NCBI GenBank assembly: GCA_018402635.1
Contig: JAGYIP010000005.1
Location: 310,001-374,000, forward strand
Reading direction: 5' to 3'
From: Burkholderiaceae bacterium
GTDB lineage: Bacteria; Pseudomonadota; Gammaproteobacteria; Burkholderiales; Burkholderiaceae_A
DNA length: 64,000 bases
The notes under the pieces are model-generated. The model was not told where the DNA came from, searched no databases, and saw only the letters and a list, made by a program, of their open reading frames with translations. This document shows, piece by piece, positions 8,955-18,123 of this stretch (position 1 is the first letter of the stretch; each line of letters starts with the position of its first letter). The position numbers and the translations under genes were made by a program.

Positions 8955-8983
8955 ATTATGAGTGGCATTCGCCGCACGGTCAA
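8955..8983 (-). promoter_or_regulatory. fic promoter, giving a leaderless or near-leaderless mRNA
   Basis: On the minus strand TTGACC (8978-8983), a 17-base spacer, then CATAAT (8955-8960). The fic ATG begins only six bases after the -10 box and no Shine-Dalgarno sequence fits between, so transcription would start at or very near the start codon. Confidence 0.6.
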
Positions 8984-8997
8984 CTCATTCGCCGCAC
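8966..8997. repeat. Direct repeats overlapping the fic promoter (operator-like)
   Basis: CATTCGCCGCAC occurs at 8966-8977 and again at 8986-8997, exactly 20 bases apart, i.e. on the same face of the helix. On the minus strand a TTGACCG element precedes each copy (the -35 box at 8978-8983 and a second at 9005-9010). The first copy lies within the -35/-10 spacer. This arrangement suits a repressor binding twice, possibly the winged helix of Fic itself. Confidence 0.5.
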
Positions 8998-9086
8998 ATA
9001 ATGCGGTCAATTAAGACCTAATCGACGCACCCGCGATTTGCCAAGTAGGCTCGATGAGCTGACCTGCGACAACCTAACTACTTAAT

Positions 9087-9162
<76 letters not shown>

Positions 9163-9189
9163 CTACAGAGGAACTAACAGTTTAGACAG

Positions 9190-9263
9190 TGGAGGCGGGA
9201 CCCGGAATCGAACCGAGGTGGACGGCTTTGCAGGCCGCTGCATAACCACTCTGCCATCCCGCC
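9190..9263 (-). tRNA. tRNA-Cys (anticodon GCA)
   Basis: A 74-base cloverleaf with encoded CCA, acceptor GGCGGGA/TCCCGCC and anticodon loop CTGCAAA. Middle gene of the Gly-Cys-Ala group. Confidence 0.95.
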
Positions 9264-9274
9264 CGCAAAGCGGC

Positions 9275-9350
9275 TGGAGCGGGAGACGAGTCTCGAACTC
9301 GCGACCTCAACCTTGGCAAGGTTGCGCTCTACCAACTGAGCTACTCCCGC
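9275..9350 (-). tRNA. tRNA-Gly (anticodon GCC)
   Basis: A 76-base cloverleaf with encoded CCA, acceptor GCGGGAG/CTCCCGC and anticodon GCC within TTGCCAA. First tRNA after pgsA; the pgsA-Gly-Cys order is common in proteobacteria. Confidence 0.95.
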
Positions 9351-9434
9351 AGTAAGAGCGGAATTATAAGGGGTTTCGGGGGCGTCGAGCAAATGAGCAG
9401 GCCGGAGCCGATGGGGTTAGAACCACCAAGAACC

Positions 9435-10007
9435 TCAGGCCCCTCGGCGCAATTCGGGTGCCGCCTGCGCCAGGTAGTAAACCATCGACAAGAAGGTAAG
9501 GGTTGCCGCAATCACCATAAGCCAGTAACCCCAGATACGCGTGTCAATAAGACCATCCCAGACCGTCCCGTAGTAAAGCAGAAAAGGAATAGCAACCATC
9601 TGGGCAATGGTCTTTGCCTTGCCCAGCCAGTTCACTGCCACGCTTTTTCGAGCCCCCATCTCGGCCATCCACTCCCGCAGCGCGGAAATGGTAATTTCAC
9701 GGCCCACAATAATGATGCCAACCAGCGGCCCTACCCTGTCCAGATCGATAAGCGCCACAATCGCAGCACAGACCATAAGCTTGTCGGCCACTGGGTCGAG
9801 AAAGGCTCCGAAGGCCGAGGTCTGGTTCCACCGCCGGGCAAGCCAGCCGTCCACCCAGTCGGTTATGGCTGCGCCCACAAACAACAAGGTGGCCACAAGA
9901 TTCTTTGTTTGATCTTCCAGGCCCAGCGGGAAATAAAAAACCCCAAGCAGAAAGGGAATCGCAAGAATGCGTGCCCAGGTAAGAAGATTTGGCAGATTAA
10001 AACGCAT
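9435..10007 (-). CDS. pgsA: Phosphatidylglycerophosphate synthase
   Basis: A 190-residue inner membrane enzyme that transfers phosphatidyl from CDP-diacylglycerol to glycerol-3-phosphate, the committed step to phosphatidylglycerol. The CDP-alcohol phosphotransferase motif D..DG..AR........G...D...D is present (DWVDGWLARR then FGAFLDPVADKL, residues about 50-77). Several hydrophobic helices follow. Start ATG at 10007. Lies 26 bases after uvrC, upstream of the tRNAs, a common proteobacterial arrangement. Confidence 0.96.
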   Translation of the reverse strand: MRFNLPNLLTWARILAIPFLLGVFYFPLGLEDQTKNLVATLLFVGAAITDWVDGWLARRWNQTSAFGAFLDPVADKLMVCAAIVALIDLDRVGPLVGIIIVGREITISALREWMAEMGARKSVAVNWLGKAKTIAQMVAIPFLLYYGTVWDGLIDTRIWGYWLMVIAATLTFLSMVYYLAQAAPELRRGA

Positions 10008-10033
10008 AAGCTTCGATCATAACGGCTGAGGGG

Positions 10034-11946
10034 CTAGCGTAAACGCCGGGCAATGTCCTCGGCGAGGGTATGCGAGACACCCTCAACCGTTGCAAGCTCT
10101 GCCACCGACGCCTTTTTAAGGCCTTGTAGGCCCCCAAACCTGGCAAGAAGCCTCTGCCGGCGCTTCGGGCCTACTCCCTCAATGTCATCAAGCACAGAGC
10201 CCACCCGGGTCTTCGCCCTGCGGGCCCGCATGCCGGTAATGGCAAACCGGTGGGCCTCATCACGCACCTGGGCAACGAGCATCAAGGCTCCATGGTCGCG
10301 GCCTAGTTGAATCACCTCGCCCGAGGCGCGAAGCAGCCGCTCTAAGCCCACCTTACGCCCCTCACCCTTGACCACTCCAATAAGGATACGGGCATCAAGC
10401 CCAAGCTCTTCAAAGACCTCAATGGCCTTACCGAGCTGCCCCTTGCCACCGTCAATAAGGACCAGATCGGGCATGGGAAGGTCCGGCTGGGCCTCGCCAT
10501 AGCGACGACGCAGCACCTGCTCCATGGCTGCATAGTCATCGCCCGGTGTGATGTCATTAATGTTGTAACGCCTGTATTCCTTGGGCTGCATCGCGTGGCT
10601 GTGGTAAACGACGCAGGAGGCCTGGGTGGCCTCACCCCGGTATGGCTTATATCAAAGCACTCAAGCCTTAAGACAAAGAGGTCCTCCGCTGAAGTGTCAA
10701 GGCCAAGCGTCTCGGCAAGCAAGCGGGTTCGGCCTTGGGCGCCGCCTTGCTCCTGGGCGCGTCGTGTAAGGGCAAGCCGGGCGTTATCCTCTGCCATTTG
10801 CAGCCAATCGCGGCGCTTACCCTGCGGTGCATACAACACCCTTAGGCCGCCCTGCCGGTCGGTAAACCAGTCTTCAATCATGGGGGCGGCCGAGCCTCGA
10901 TTCACAATAAGTGTGGCCACCGGCGAAGCCTGCTCATCGAGATAATGCTGACTAACAAAGCTTACGAGCGCCTCGTCCATGAGCTCATCAAGGCTGGATA
11001 AGTCAGACAGCTCCTGGTTCTCTGCCAAGGCATCGGCCTGCTGCCTTGGCAACATGCTTGCAAGCGAAGAGAAATAAGGCCGATCACCCAAATGCCGGCC
11101 CCCGCGCACCATGGCAAGGTTCACCACCACACGAATACCGTCACTTGCAACCGCTGCAATATCGCAGTCCAGCGCAGTATCAGCCTCCATCGAATGCTGC
11201 TGCAAAACCCTGGAGAGCGCACCAATCTGATCGCGGTAGACAGCGGCCGACTCGTAATTCATGCCCTGAGCCGCAGTCTGCATATCGGCTTGAAGCTCCG
11301 ACAAGACATCTTGGTGCTCACCACCAAGAAAGGCCAAGGCTCGCTTAACATCCCTTGCATACCCCTCATCGGAGACAAGCCCAACACAAGGTGCGCTGCA
11401 GCGCTGAATCTGGTGCAAAAGGCAAGGTCGGGAGCGATTGGAAAGAACATTATCGGTGCAGTTACGCAGCCGAAAGACACGCTGCAGAATCTGAATGCTC
11501 TCCTTTACAGCCCAGGCATTGGGAAAAGGACCGAAGTAGTGGGCCTGCTTATCAACAGCACCGCGGTAGTACGAAATACGGGGATAACGATGCCGACTTA
11601 GGCGAAGATAAGGGTACGACTTGTCATCACGAAAAAGAATGTTGTAGCGAGGCGACTGCGTCTTAATAAGGTTGCTCTCAAGCAAAAGCGCCTCGGCCTC
11701 CGAACGCACAGTGGTTACTTCCAGCCGCATAATCTGAGCCACCATGTGGCCAATGCGCGGGCTAAGACCGGTCTTCTGAAAATACGAGCTCACCCTTTTC
11801 TTTAGGTCTTTTGCCTTGCCAACATAAAGCAGGCTCTCTGTAGCGTCGTAGAACCTATAAACCCCGGGCAAGCCCGGCAGGCTTGCTACCGACTCACGCA
11901 GAGCTTGGCTCACAACGGCCTGGGCCTCATCGGCGGGCTTGGTCAT
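10034..11946 (-). CDS. uvrC: Excinuclease ABC subunit C, with one frameshift
   Basis: UvrC makes both incisions in nucleotide excision repair. The 5' part has the GIY-YIG nuclease ([19 protein letters not shown], about residues 28-46) and a UvrB-binding region. The 3' part, in another frame, has the RNase-H-like nuclease region and tandem helix-hairpin-helix C-terminus ('[16 protein letters not shown]'). The frames meet near 10636: the minus strand reads ACCGGGGTGAG, and one extra C or G would restore [17 protein letters not shown], the conserved text. So a 1-base deletion, probably a sequencing error. Together about 637 residues, normal length. Overlaps udg by four bases. Confidence 0.93.
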
Positions 11947-12644
11947 GCCTCTTTCACCTGCTCGTCAAGCAGGCTCTTCGCTAGGCCAACAGCCTGGAGA
12001 AACATCGCCTCGGTAATGCGCCCTGTATTTAAGTTGTAGCGACTGGGGTGGTAGCTATCGACAAGCCAGATTGCGCCCACCCTGTGGCGGGCGGCATGAC
12101 CAAATGTAAGCTGGGTAGGCCGCAGGCCAAGCTGCACGAGCGGCAGAACCCGCAGGGCTGCGTTGTGGGCAATAGCGCCCAGACAAAGAATGACCTTGGG
12201 CTTGAGCTGAAAGACTTCCTGACGCAAGTAGGTAAGGCAGTTGCGAACCTCGGCGGGGGTTGGCTTATTTTGAGGAGGCAAGCACTTCACGGCATTGGTG
12301 ATTCGGCAGTTATGCATCACCAGATCATCGTCTGCGGTTAGGGAGCGGAGTTCAGAGCCAAAGCCGTGGTGATGCAGGCTGCCATAAAGAAGGTCGCTGC
12401 AGGCATCTCCCGTAAATGGCCGACCGGTTGCGTTAGCCCCGTGCAGACCGGGTGCAAGGCCAAGCACCAAAAGCCCCGCATGATTATCGCCGAAAGGTGG
12501 AACGGGTTTGCAAAAGTAGGAAGGATGCTTTGCTTTGACCTCTTTCAGAAAACCTGCAAGCCGCGGGCAGCGTTGACAGTTCGGGTCGTACACGGTCTGG
12601 GCCGTTTCCAGACTAACGCTCGTGCTTAATGAATTAGCCTTCAA
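11943..12644 (-). CDS. Family 5 uracil-DNA glycosylase (UdgB-like)
   Basis: A 233-residue glycosylase that removes uracil and related damaged bases from DNA. Motif A is GLAPGLHGANATGRPFTGD (about residues 57-75), without the Asp/Asn typical of other families, and the second motif is HPSRYNLNTGR near residue 200. Four Cys residues (for example CQRC, residues 23-26) fit the iron-sulphur cluster of this family. No ATG is available; TTG at 12644 has GGAG seven bases upstream and is the best start. Overlaps uvrC by ATGA, giving a two-gene repair unit. Confidence 0.85.
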   Translation of the reverse strand: MKANSLSTSVSLETAQTVYDPNCQRCPRLAGFLKEVKAKHPSYFCKPVPPFGDNHAGLLVLGLAPGLHGANATGRPFTGDACSDLLYGSLHHHGFGSELRSLTADDDLVMHNCRITNAVKCLPPQNKPTPAEVRNCLTYLRQEVFQLKPKVILCLGAIAHNAALRVLPLVQLGLRPTQLTFGHAARHRVGAIWLVDSYHPSRYNLNTGRITEAMFLQAVGLAKSLLDEQVKEA

Positions 12645-12662
12645 AGGCGTTGCTCCGGCGAA

Positions 12663-13688
12663 CTAAACAGGCCGGGGTCGTAGCAGCGTTAAGGAACGAC
12701 GACCAGGGTCAGTAAGAAATGCAGGTATGCGTGAAGGAACCGTATCAAGGGCTTTGGCCGAGAGGTCGGGCCGGTTACAAATAAGTGTGGCATCGCAACC
12801 CGCAGCAAAGGCTGCCTCGCAGCGGTCGGCAATATCTTCAAAAACAGCTGCACCGGCCATTGAAAGGTCGTCGCTAATAACAACGCCCTCAAAACCAAAC
12901 TGACCCTTAAGAATGTCGGTTACCCACGTTCGGGAGAAACCGGCCGGCAGACTGTCGACCTGCGAGTAGACAATGTGGGCAGGCATCACCGACTGAAGCA
13001 AGGCCCGCCCAAAGCGCCCACGTCCAAGACGTGCATAAGGCCAGGCATCGTCTTGAAGAATGAGATCAAGCGGACGGTCGTCAACAGGCAGGGCATGATG
13101 CGAGTCGGCCTCGGCCCAGCCATGCCCGGGGAAGTGCTTGCCACAGGTTCGAAAGCCGGCCAGGCCAAGGCCCTGGGCCATGGCAGCTGCCAACATGGAG
13201 ACAAAGGCAGGCTCTCTGTGGAATGACCGATCGCCAATGACCTGGCTGCGGCCATAGTCGAGGTCAAGCACTGGCGTGTAACTGAAATCAACCCCCACCG
13301 CCTTCAGTTCAAAGGCAAGGTCGGCGCCTGCGGCTCGGGCCTCTGAAAGTGCAAGCTCAAGTGCGGCGCAGTCGGATGCCTGGGGGCCTGCCGAGCTGGT
13401 TGCATTTGACAAGTTGGGGAGCCGCTCACCCAGACTGCGAAAGGATGGAAGCTTTGTAAAGCCCTCACGAAACCGCTGAATGCGGCCACCCTCGTGGTCC
13501 ACCGAAATAAGAAGTGGGTTACTGGGCCGAAGCGCATGCAAGGCAGACGTGAGCGCCTTAAGCTGCGTTGCGTCTTGAAAGTTGCGCGTGAACAAAATGA
13601 CGCCTCCAACCCATGGGTGCGTAAGGCGGTCTTTTTCTTCGGAGGTAAGTTCAAAACCCTCGAGATCGATAATAAAAGGTCCCGTCAT
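12663..13688 (-). CDS. nagZ: Beta-N-acetylhexosaminidase
   Basis: A 341-residue cytoplasmic glycoside hydrolase family 3 enzyme that removes GlcNAc from anhydro-muropeptides during peptidoglycan recycling. The conserved stretch KHFPGHGWAEADSHHALP carries the catalytic His loop (about residues 180-197), and 'VVISDDLSMAGA' carries the nucleophile Asp. No signal peptide, as expected. Start ATG 13688, 13 bases after acpS. Confidence 0.95.
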   Translation of the reverse strand: MTGPFIIDLEGFELTSEEKDRLTHPWVGGVILFTRNFQDATQLKALTSALHALRPSNPLLISVDHEGGRIQRFREGFTKLPSFRSLGERLPNLSNATSSAGPQASDCAALELALSEARAAGADLAFELKAVGVDFSYTPVLDLDYGRSQVIGDRSFHREPAFVSMLAAAMAQGLGLAGFRTCGKHFPGHGWAEADSHHALPVDDRPLDLILQDDAWPYARLGRGRFGRALLQSVMPAHIVYSQVDSLPAGFSRTWVTDILKGQFGFEGVVISDDLSMAGAAVFEDIADRCEAAFAAGCDATLICNRPDLSAKALDTVPSRIPAFLTDPGRRSLTLLRPRPV

Positions 13689-13701
13689 GATGGCTTAGTC
13701 C

Positions 13702-14127
13702 TTAGAGTGCATGGGCCTGGGGGCCCGCATTCGATTCAACAATAGCTAGGGCAACAGCTGCATCCTGCTCATCGGAAAGCGACACATTGACCCGAAGCTG
13801 CCTGCTGCTTACCCAATCGGCAAGCGCTTTGTGAAAAACGGCATGCGGTGCACCCTTGGCATCGTTAAGTACCTCGAGACTATGAAGACTCATGGGATAG
13901 GCAAGGCCTACCCCTAGGGCCTTGCCAACCGCCTCCTTTGCCGCAAAGCGCTTTGCAAGATAGGAAACCGCCCGGCTGCGGCCTGCCGAGCCCCGACCCA
14001 GCCGCTCTTGAAAGACAAGCTGCTCTTGCTCACCAAGCACCCGTTCGGTAAAGCGCTTACCCCAGCGTTCGTAAATTTGGTCAACCCGGTGAAGAAGAAC
14101 ACGATCGATTCCAACGCCAACAATCAT
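13702..14127 (-). CDS. acpS: Holo-[acyl-carrier-protein] synthase
   Basis: A 141-residue phosphopantetheinyl transferase that activates AcpP. The N-terminus is [15 protein letters not shown] with the metal-binding Asp, and the second motif is 'AKRFAAKEAVGKALG' with the metal-binding Glu. Slightly longer than E. coli AcpS (126) because of a short insertion near residue 45. Its ATG overlaps the pdxJ stop (TAATG), the conserved pdxJ-acpS pairing of proteobacteria. Confidence 0.94.
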   Translation of the reverse strand: MIVGVGIDRVLLHRVDQIYERWGKRFTERVLGEQEQLVFQERLGRGSAGRSRAVSYLAKRFAAKEAVGKALGVGLAYPMSLHSLEVLNDAKGAPHAVFHKALADWVSSRQLRVNVSLSDEQDAAVALAIVESNAGPQAHAL

Positions 14128-14874
14128 TAGGCACCTACCTCCCGCATCAGCCGTTTCATTTCCTTGACCGCCTCGCGCATTCCAAAAAAGACTGCCCTTG
14201 AGACAATGGCATGCCCAATATGCAGTTCTCGAACACCCGCAATAGCCGCCACAGGTTGAACATTGAAGTAGTTCAGGGCGTGGCCTGCATTAAACCGCAT
14301 GCCTAGCGACTGAATAAGCTCACCCGCCTCACGAATACGATGAAGCTCTTTCTGAACGGGCTGGCTTGTCGGCGTCTCGGCCCTGCTGGAAGAACACCTC
14401 GGCATAGGGGCCCGTATGAATCTCGCAGACCTCCACTCCCATGGCATGGGCATGTCGAATCTGGTTGATGTCGGCATCAAGAAATGCACTCACAGAAATA
14501 CCCTTTGACCTTAATCGATCAACGGCCGACTGAACAACAGAGGCGTTGGAGATAAGGTCGAGCCCGCCTTCGGTTGTGATTTCTTGCCGACCCTCGGGAA
14601 CGAGCATGGCCATCTCGGGGCGGATATCGAGTGCAATAGCCACCATCTCGTCGGTGGCTGCCATTTCAAGGTTGAGCTTAATTTGAGTGAGATCGCGTAG
14701 ACGCTCAACGTCAAAAAGCTGAATATGCCGTCGGTCTTCTCGTAGGTGCACAGTTATGCCGTCGGCGCCTCCAAGGTGCGCTTCAACCGCGGCCCAGACG
14801 GGGTCCGGATCAACTGTTCTTCGCGCCTGGCGCAGGGTGGCCACGTGATCAATATTGACACCTAGCTCAATCAT
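14127..14874 (-). CDS. pdxJ: Pyridoxine 5'-phosphate synthase, with one frameshift
   Basis: Final ring-closing enzyme of deoxyxylulose-dependent vitamin B6 synthesis. Start [19 protein letters not shown] and '[16 protein letters not shown]' are typical of PdxJ. The first frame runs through '[11 protein letters not shown]'-like text (residue about 165) and then breaks; the other frame resumes with '[15 protein letters not shown]' and ends '[17 protein letters not shown]'. Removing one base of the GGG at 14358-14360 joins them. About 248 residues when joined, the family length. Start overlaps the recO stop (ATGA). Confidence 0.92.
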
Positions 14875-15614
14875 GAAATCACTCCGTCTCTTAGGTAATG
14901 AAGATCTACAGCAGCTTCTCTAGAAAACAACGGTACCGAGCCCAGTTGATGCACAAGCAAGAGCCTAAGGGCACGCTTAAGGGCAGCATGGGAGGCCAAC
15001 CCGCTGTCCTGAAGGCAGTCCTTAAGGTCGTCATAGCCATCGTACCGTGCCAGGGTCGCAAGCGTCTCTTTATCAATACTGAGTCCCTCATCGGGCTCAT
15101 TGGCTGCAAGTCGAATAGGCTCACCCGGTGCCAGCTGAAAACGCGAAACAGCCGGGGTCTCACGACCCACAGAGAAATCGGGCGCAAGACCCAGCCCCCG
15201 AAGTAATCGACATTCAAACCAGCGCAGGCAGACCTCGGTCATGGGCTCAGGCTCGCAGAGATGATCGAGCACCATTTCGTAGGCTTGAAAGAGTTCGGCA
15301 TGGGGGTCTTGACGCTGCAAAAGCCGTAACAAAAGCTCGTTTAAATAAAAACCTGCCATAAGGCTGGCACCCGAGGGCATTCCACGGCCTGGCGTGCCGA
15401 GCCACTCTGCTGCTATTAGCGTACGCAAGTCACCCTTGTGCGAGTAGCGCAGGCCTAGCTTTTGGAAGGGCTGCAAAAGCCCTCGCAAGGCCGACCGAGG
15501 TCGCCGGGCACCCCTCGCCACTAAACCCACTCGGCCCTCGTCTCGGGTTAAGACCTCCGCAATAAGGCTTGTCTCTCGCCAAGGCACACTATGCAAAACG
15601 TATCCCTCAACCAT
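14871..15614 (-). CDS. recO: DNA repair protein RecO
   Basis: A 247-residue recombination mediator that anneals DNA and helps load RecA with RecR. The N-terminal OB-fold domain is recognised by '[21 protein letters not shown]' type text, here residues 4-24, with '[21 protein letters not shown]' after it. A helical C-terminal domain follows. Sits in the era-recO-pdxJ order usual for proteobacteria, six bases after era. Confidence 0.93.
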   Translation of the reverse strand: MVEGYVLHSVPWRETSLIAEVLTRDEGRVGLVARGARRPRSALRGLLQPFQKLGLRYSHKGDLRTLIAAEWLGTPGRGMPSGASLMAGFYLNELLLRLLQRQDPHAELFQAYEMVLDHLCEPEPMTEVCLRWFECRLLRGLGLAPDFSVGRETPAVSRFQLAPGEPIRLAANEPDEGLSIDKETLATLARYDGYDDLKDCLQDSGLASHAALKRALRLLLVHQLGSVPLFSREAAVDLHYLRDGVIS

Positions 15615-15620
15615 GGCTTA

Positions 15621-16520
15621 TTAGAGGTCGCCGTACCCAAAACTCTGAACAAGCTTGTCTTGATCGGCCCAATTGGCGACCACCTTCACCCAGAGACGAA
15701 GCTCAATCGGCATGCCTGCAAGCTTTGCAATGTCTCGCCTGGCCTCTGTGCCAATGCGTTTGAGCCTTTGACCTGCCTCGCCCAAGACCATGGGCTTGTG
15801 ACTGGCACGACCCACAACAATGGTTGCATGAATAAGAGTGCGGCCCGGACTCTCTTCGTATTGGTCAATAACAACCGTGGCCTCATAGGGCAGTTCATCA
15901 CCCAGGAGACGAAAGAGCTTCTCACGTATAAGCTCTGCTGCCATGAATCGAAGAGGCCGGTCGGTGACCTGTTCGGTATCCATTAAGGCCGGCCCCTCGG
16001 GTAGAACAGCAATAAGCTCTTTTAACAATGCCTCAAGCTGAAAGCCCGACTGAGCCGATATGGGAATGATGGATTTAAAGGGGTAGAGCTGAGCAAGCCT
16101 CTTGCCGAGCTCAAAGGCCGCCTCGCGGTGATGATCGCGCGCAATTCGATCGGCCTTATTAAGCACAGCAAGAACACAAGCCTCCTTAGGAAGCTCCTTA
16201 ACAATCTGAAGGTCCTCGTCGGTTACCTTCAAAATATCGGCCACCCAAAGCAGAACGGGCACCTCGGCTATGACGCTGTAGGCAGCGCGACGGAGCTGCC
16301 TGTTCAGAGACGCCGTATGCTCATTCTGAAGGCCGGGTGTGTCCACAAAAAGAATCTGCGCATCGGGGCGGGTTAAGACCCCCAAAATACGGTGACGAGT
16401 GGTCTGGGCCTTGCGCGATGTAATGGCAACGGGAAAGCCAACCAAGGCGTTAACAAGGGTTGATTTACCAACATTGGGACGGCCCACCACTCCAACAAGA
16501 CCGGCTCGGTAGTCGCTCAT
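15621..16520 (-). CDS. era: GTPase Era, ribosome assembly factor
   Basis: A 299-residue GTPase that binds 16S rRNA and acts in 30S subunit maturation. P-loop GRPNVGKS (residues 13-20), switch region 'TTRHRILG', G3 'FVDTPGLQ', G4 'NKAD', and a C-terminal KH domain ending 'LRLWVKVVANWADQD'. The open frame extends further upstream, but ATG 16520 gives the family start MSDYRAGLVG. Follows rnc after four bases, so the two are probably cotranscribed. Confidence 0.96.
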   Translation of the reverse strand: MSDYRAGLVGVVGRPNVGKSTLVNALVGFPVAITSRKAQTTRHRILGVLTRPDAQILFVDTPGLQNEHTASLNRQLRRAAYSVIAEVPVLLWVADILKVTDEDLQIVKELPKEACVLAVLNKADRIARDHHREAAFELGKRLAQLYPFKSIIPISAQSGFQLEALLKELIAVLPEGPALMDTEQVTDRPLRFMAAELIREKLFRLLGDELPYEATVVIDQYEESPGRTLIHATIVVGRASHKPMVLGEAGQRLKRIGTEARRDIAKLAGMPIELRLWVKVVANWADQDKLVQSFGYGDL

Positions 16521-16524
16521 GGCC

Positions 16525-17319
16525 CTACTGGTGACTGGTCTCGAAACTAAGCTTCGCCTGTGGTGGCGGTTCGGCCTTGTCTTTGCTACGTGTCTTGCGA
16601 CGCTTGCTGGGCGCTGAAGACAGGGCCAGTTGCGCCGAGGCAAGTGCCTCGGTTGCGGCAACCTGCTCGGCCGCCCTTCGACTTGCGCCCGACCCAAGCA
16701 GGGTGAGGCTAAGTTTCGGAATGCTGCACTCCACCTCAAAGACCTGGTTGTGGGCTGCGCCCCGCGTAGCAACGACTGCGTATACGGGAAGGGGCAGACC
16801 GTTACCCTGCAGAAATTCCTGCAGCAAAGTTTTGGCGTCTTTACCCAGGGTTTTAGGGTCAACTTGGTTCAGGATGGGCCGATAAAGGCGCTCGACCACC
16901 CCATAAGCCGCCTCGTAACCTTGGTCAAGAAATACGGCTGCAATAATGGCCTCGAGGGTGTCAGCAAGAATCGATGGGCGCCTAAGGCCGCCGCTTTTAC
17001 GTTCGCCATCGCCCAAGTGCAAGTGCCGGTGCAGGGAAAGTGTCTGTGCAATGTCGTGAAGGGCCTGCTGACGCACAAGGTTTGAGCGCACTCGACTCAG
17101 GTCGCCCTCAGAAAACCCGTCAAGCTCTTTGTATAGAAGTGCCGCCACCGCAAGATTCAAAACGCTATCGCCAAGATACTCCAAGCGCTCGTTATGATGC
17201 AGACCGTAGCTGCGGTGCGTTAAGGCCAGGTTGAGCAGGCTTTTGTCTTTAAAGCTCAGACCAAGTCGGGTCTCGAGCTCTTCAAGACCATGACCGCTTG
17301 AGGCTTGAGGCATTGCCAT
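16525..17319 (-). CDS. rnc: Ribonuclease III
   Basis: A 264-residue double-strand-specific endoribonuclease that processes rRNA precursors. The signature [14 protein letters not shown] is at about residues 43-56 and the second acidic pair lies in '[16 protein letters not shown]'. A double-strand RNA-binding domain spans about residues 160-230, then a basic tail ([15 protein letters not shown]). ATG 17319 is chosen because it starts one base after the lepB stop; a second ATG two codons later is possible. Confidence 0.96.
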   Translation of the reverse strand: MAMPQASSGHGLEELETRLGLSFKDKSLLNLALTHRSYGLHHNERLEYLGDSVLNLAVAALLYKELDGFSEGDLSRVRSNLVRQQALHDIAQTLSLHRHLHLGDGERKSGGLRRPSILADTLEAIIAAVFLDQGYEAAYGVVERLYRPILNQVDPKTLGKDAKTLLQEFLQGNGLPLPVYAVVATRGAAHNQVFEVECSIPKLSLTLLGSGASRRAAEQVAATEALASAQLALSSAPSKRRKTRSKDKAEPPPQAKLSFETSHQ

Positions 17320-17320
17320 G

Positions 17321-18121
17321 CTAGTCAATCGAGCCAAGCCGAGAGAAGTTGCCGGAGAATACTTCGCCGAAATTAAACCAGACAAGAACCGCCTCGCCAA
17401 CAAAATTGGCCTCCGGCACAAAGCCCCAGAAACGGCTGTCGGCCGAGTTGTCACGGTTATCGCCCACGGCAAAGTAATGACCTTCGGGTACAAGGCATTC
17501 AAGGCCACCCATTAAACGCCTGCAGTTCTCGCGAAAAGGAAAGGCCTCAATCAGATAAATACCAGGGCCACCCTCGTCGTTCAGCGTGCTGTAACGATGC
17601 TCTCCCAGCTGCTCTCCAAACTGGCTTGCCACCTTTGCAGAATCAGCATCAACGAAACTGCCCTGAGGTGTTTTCGTAATGGGCTGATCGTTCACGATAA
17701 GACGCTTATCGATGTAACGAATACGGTCGCCCGGAAGCCCAACAATGCGTTTGATGTAATCCACCGAGTTGTCTTTGGGGTAACGAAAAACCGCTACGTC
17801 GCCGCGCTCGGGACGTCCTGTTGGAAAGACAAGGGTATCCACCACAGGCAGTCGAACGCCGTAGCTGTACTTCTTAACTAAAATAAGATCCCCGATTCGC
17901 AGGGTAGGAATCATGGAGCCCGAAGGAATATTGAAGGGCTCGAATAAGAATGATCGAATAAGAAACACAATGGAGATAACCGGAAAGAAGCCAGCGGTGT
18001 ATTCGAGTATTAATGGCCTTGAGGCGCCTTGCGGCCTTTGCTTTGCCCATACCCACCGGTCAGCAGACCACAGCACGCCCGTAAAAAGACTTAGAACGAA
18101 AAGAAGCAGTGCGAAGTCCAT
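17321..18121 (-). CDS. lepB: Signal peptidase I
   Basis: A 266-residue inner membrane protease that cuts signal peptides from exported proteins. Two N-terminal hydrophobic segments (about residues 2-18 and 44-60) are followed by the nucleophile Ser69 in [13 protein letters not shown] and the general base Lys124 in '[11 protein letters not shown]'. The '[17 protein letters not shown]' box is near the C-terminus. Two-base gap to lepA; the lepA-lepB-rnc-era order is conserved. Confidence 0.96.
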   Translation of the reverse strand: MDFALLLFVLSLFTGVLWSADRWVWAKQRPQGASRPLILEYTAGFFPVISIVFLIRSFLFEPFNIPSGSMIPTLRIGDLILVKKYSYGVRLPVVDTLVFPTGRPERGDVAVFRYPKDNSVDYIKRIVGLPGDRIRYIDKRLIVNDQPITKTPQGSFVDADSAKVASQFGEQLGEHRYSTLNDEGGPGIYLIEAFPFRENCRRLMGGLECLVPEGHYFAVGDNRDNSADSRFWGFVPEANFVGEAVLVWFNFGEVFSGNFSRLGSID

Positions 18122-18123
18122 GC

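Noticed and set aside
10034-10591. A separate short gene after uvrC encoding only the helix-hairpin-helix region
   Set aside because: A one-base correction joins it to the upstream frame to give a normal full-length UvrC.
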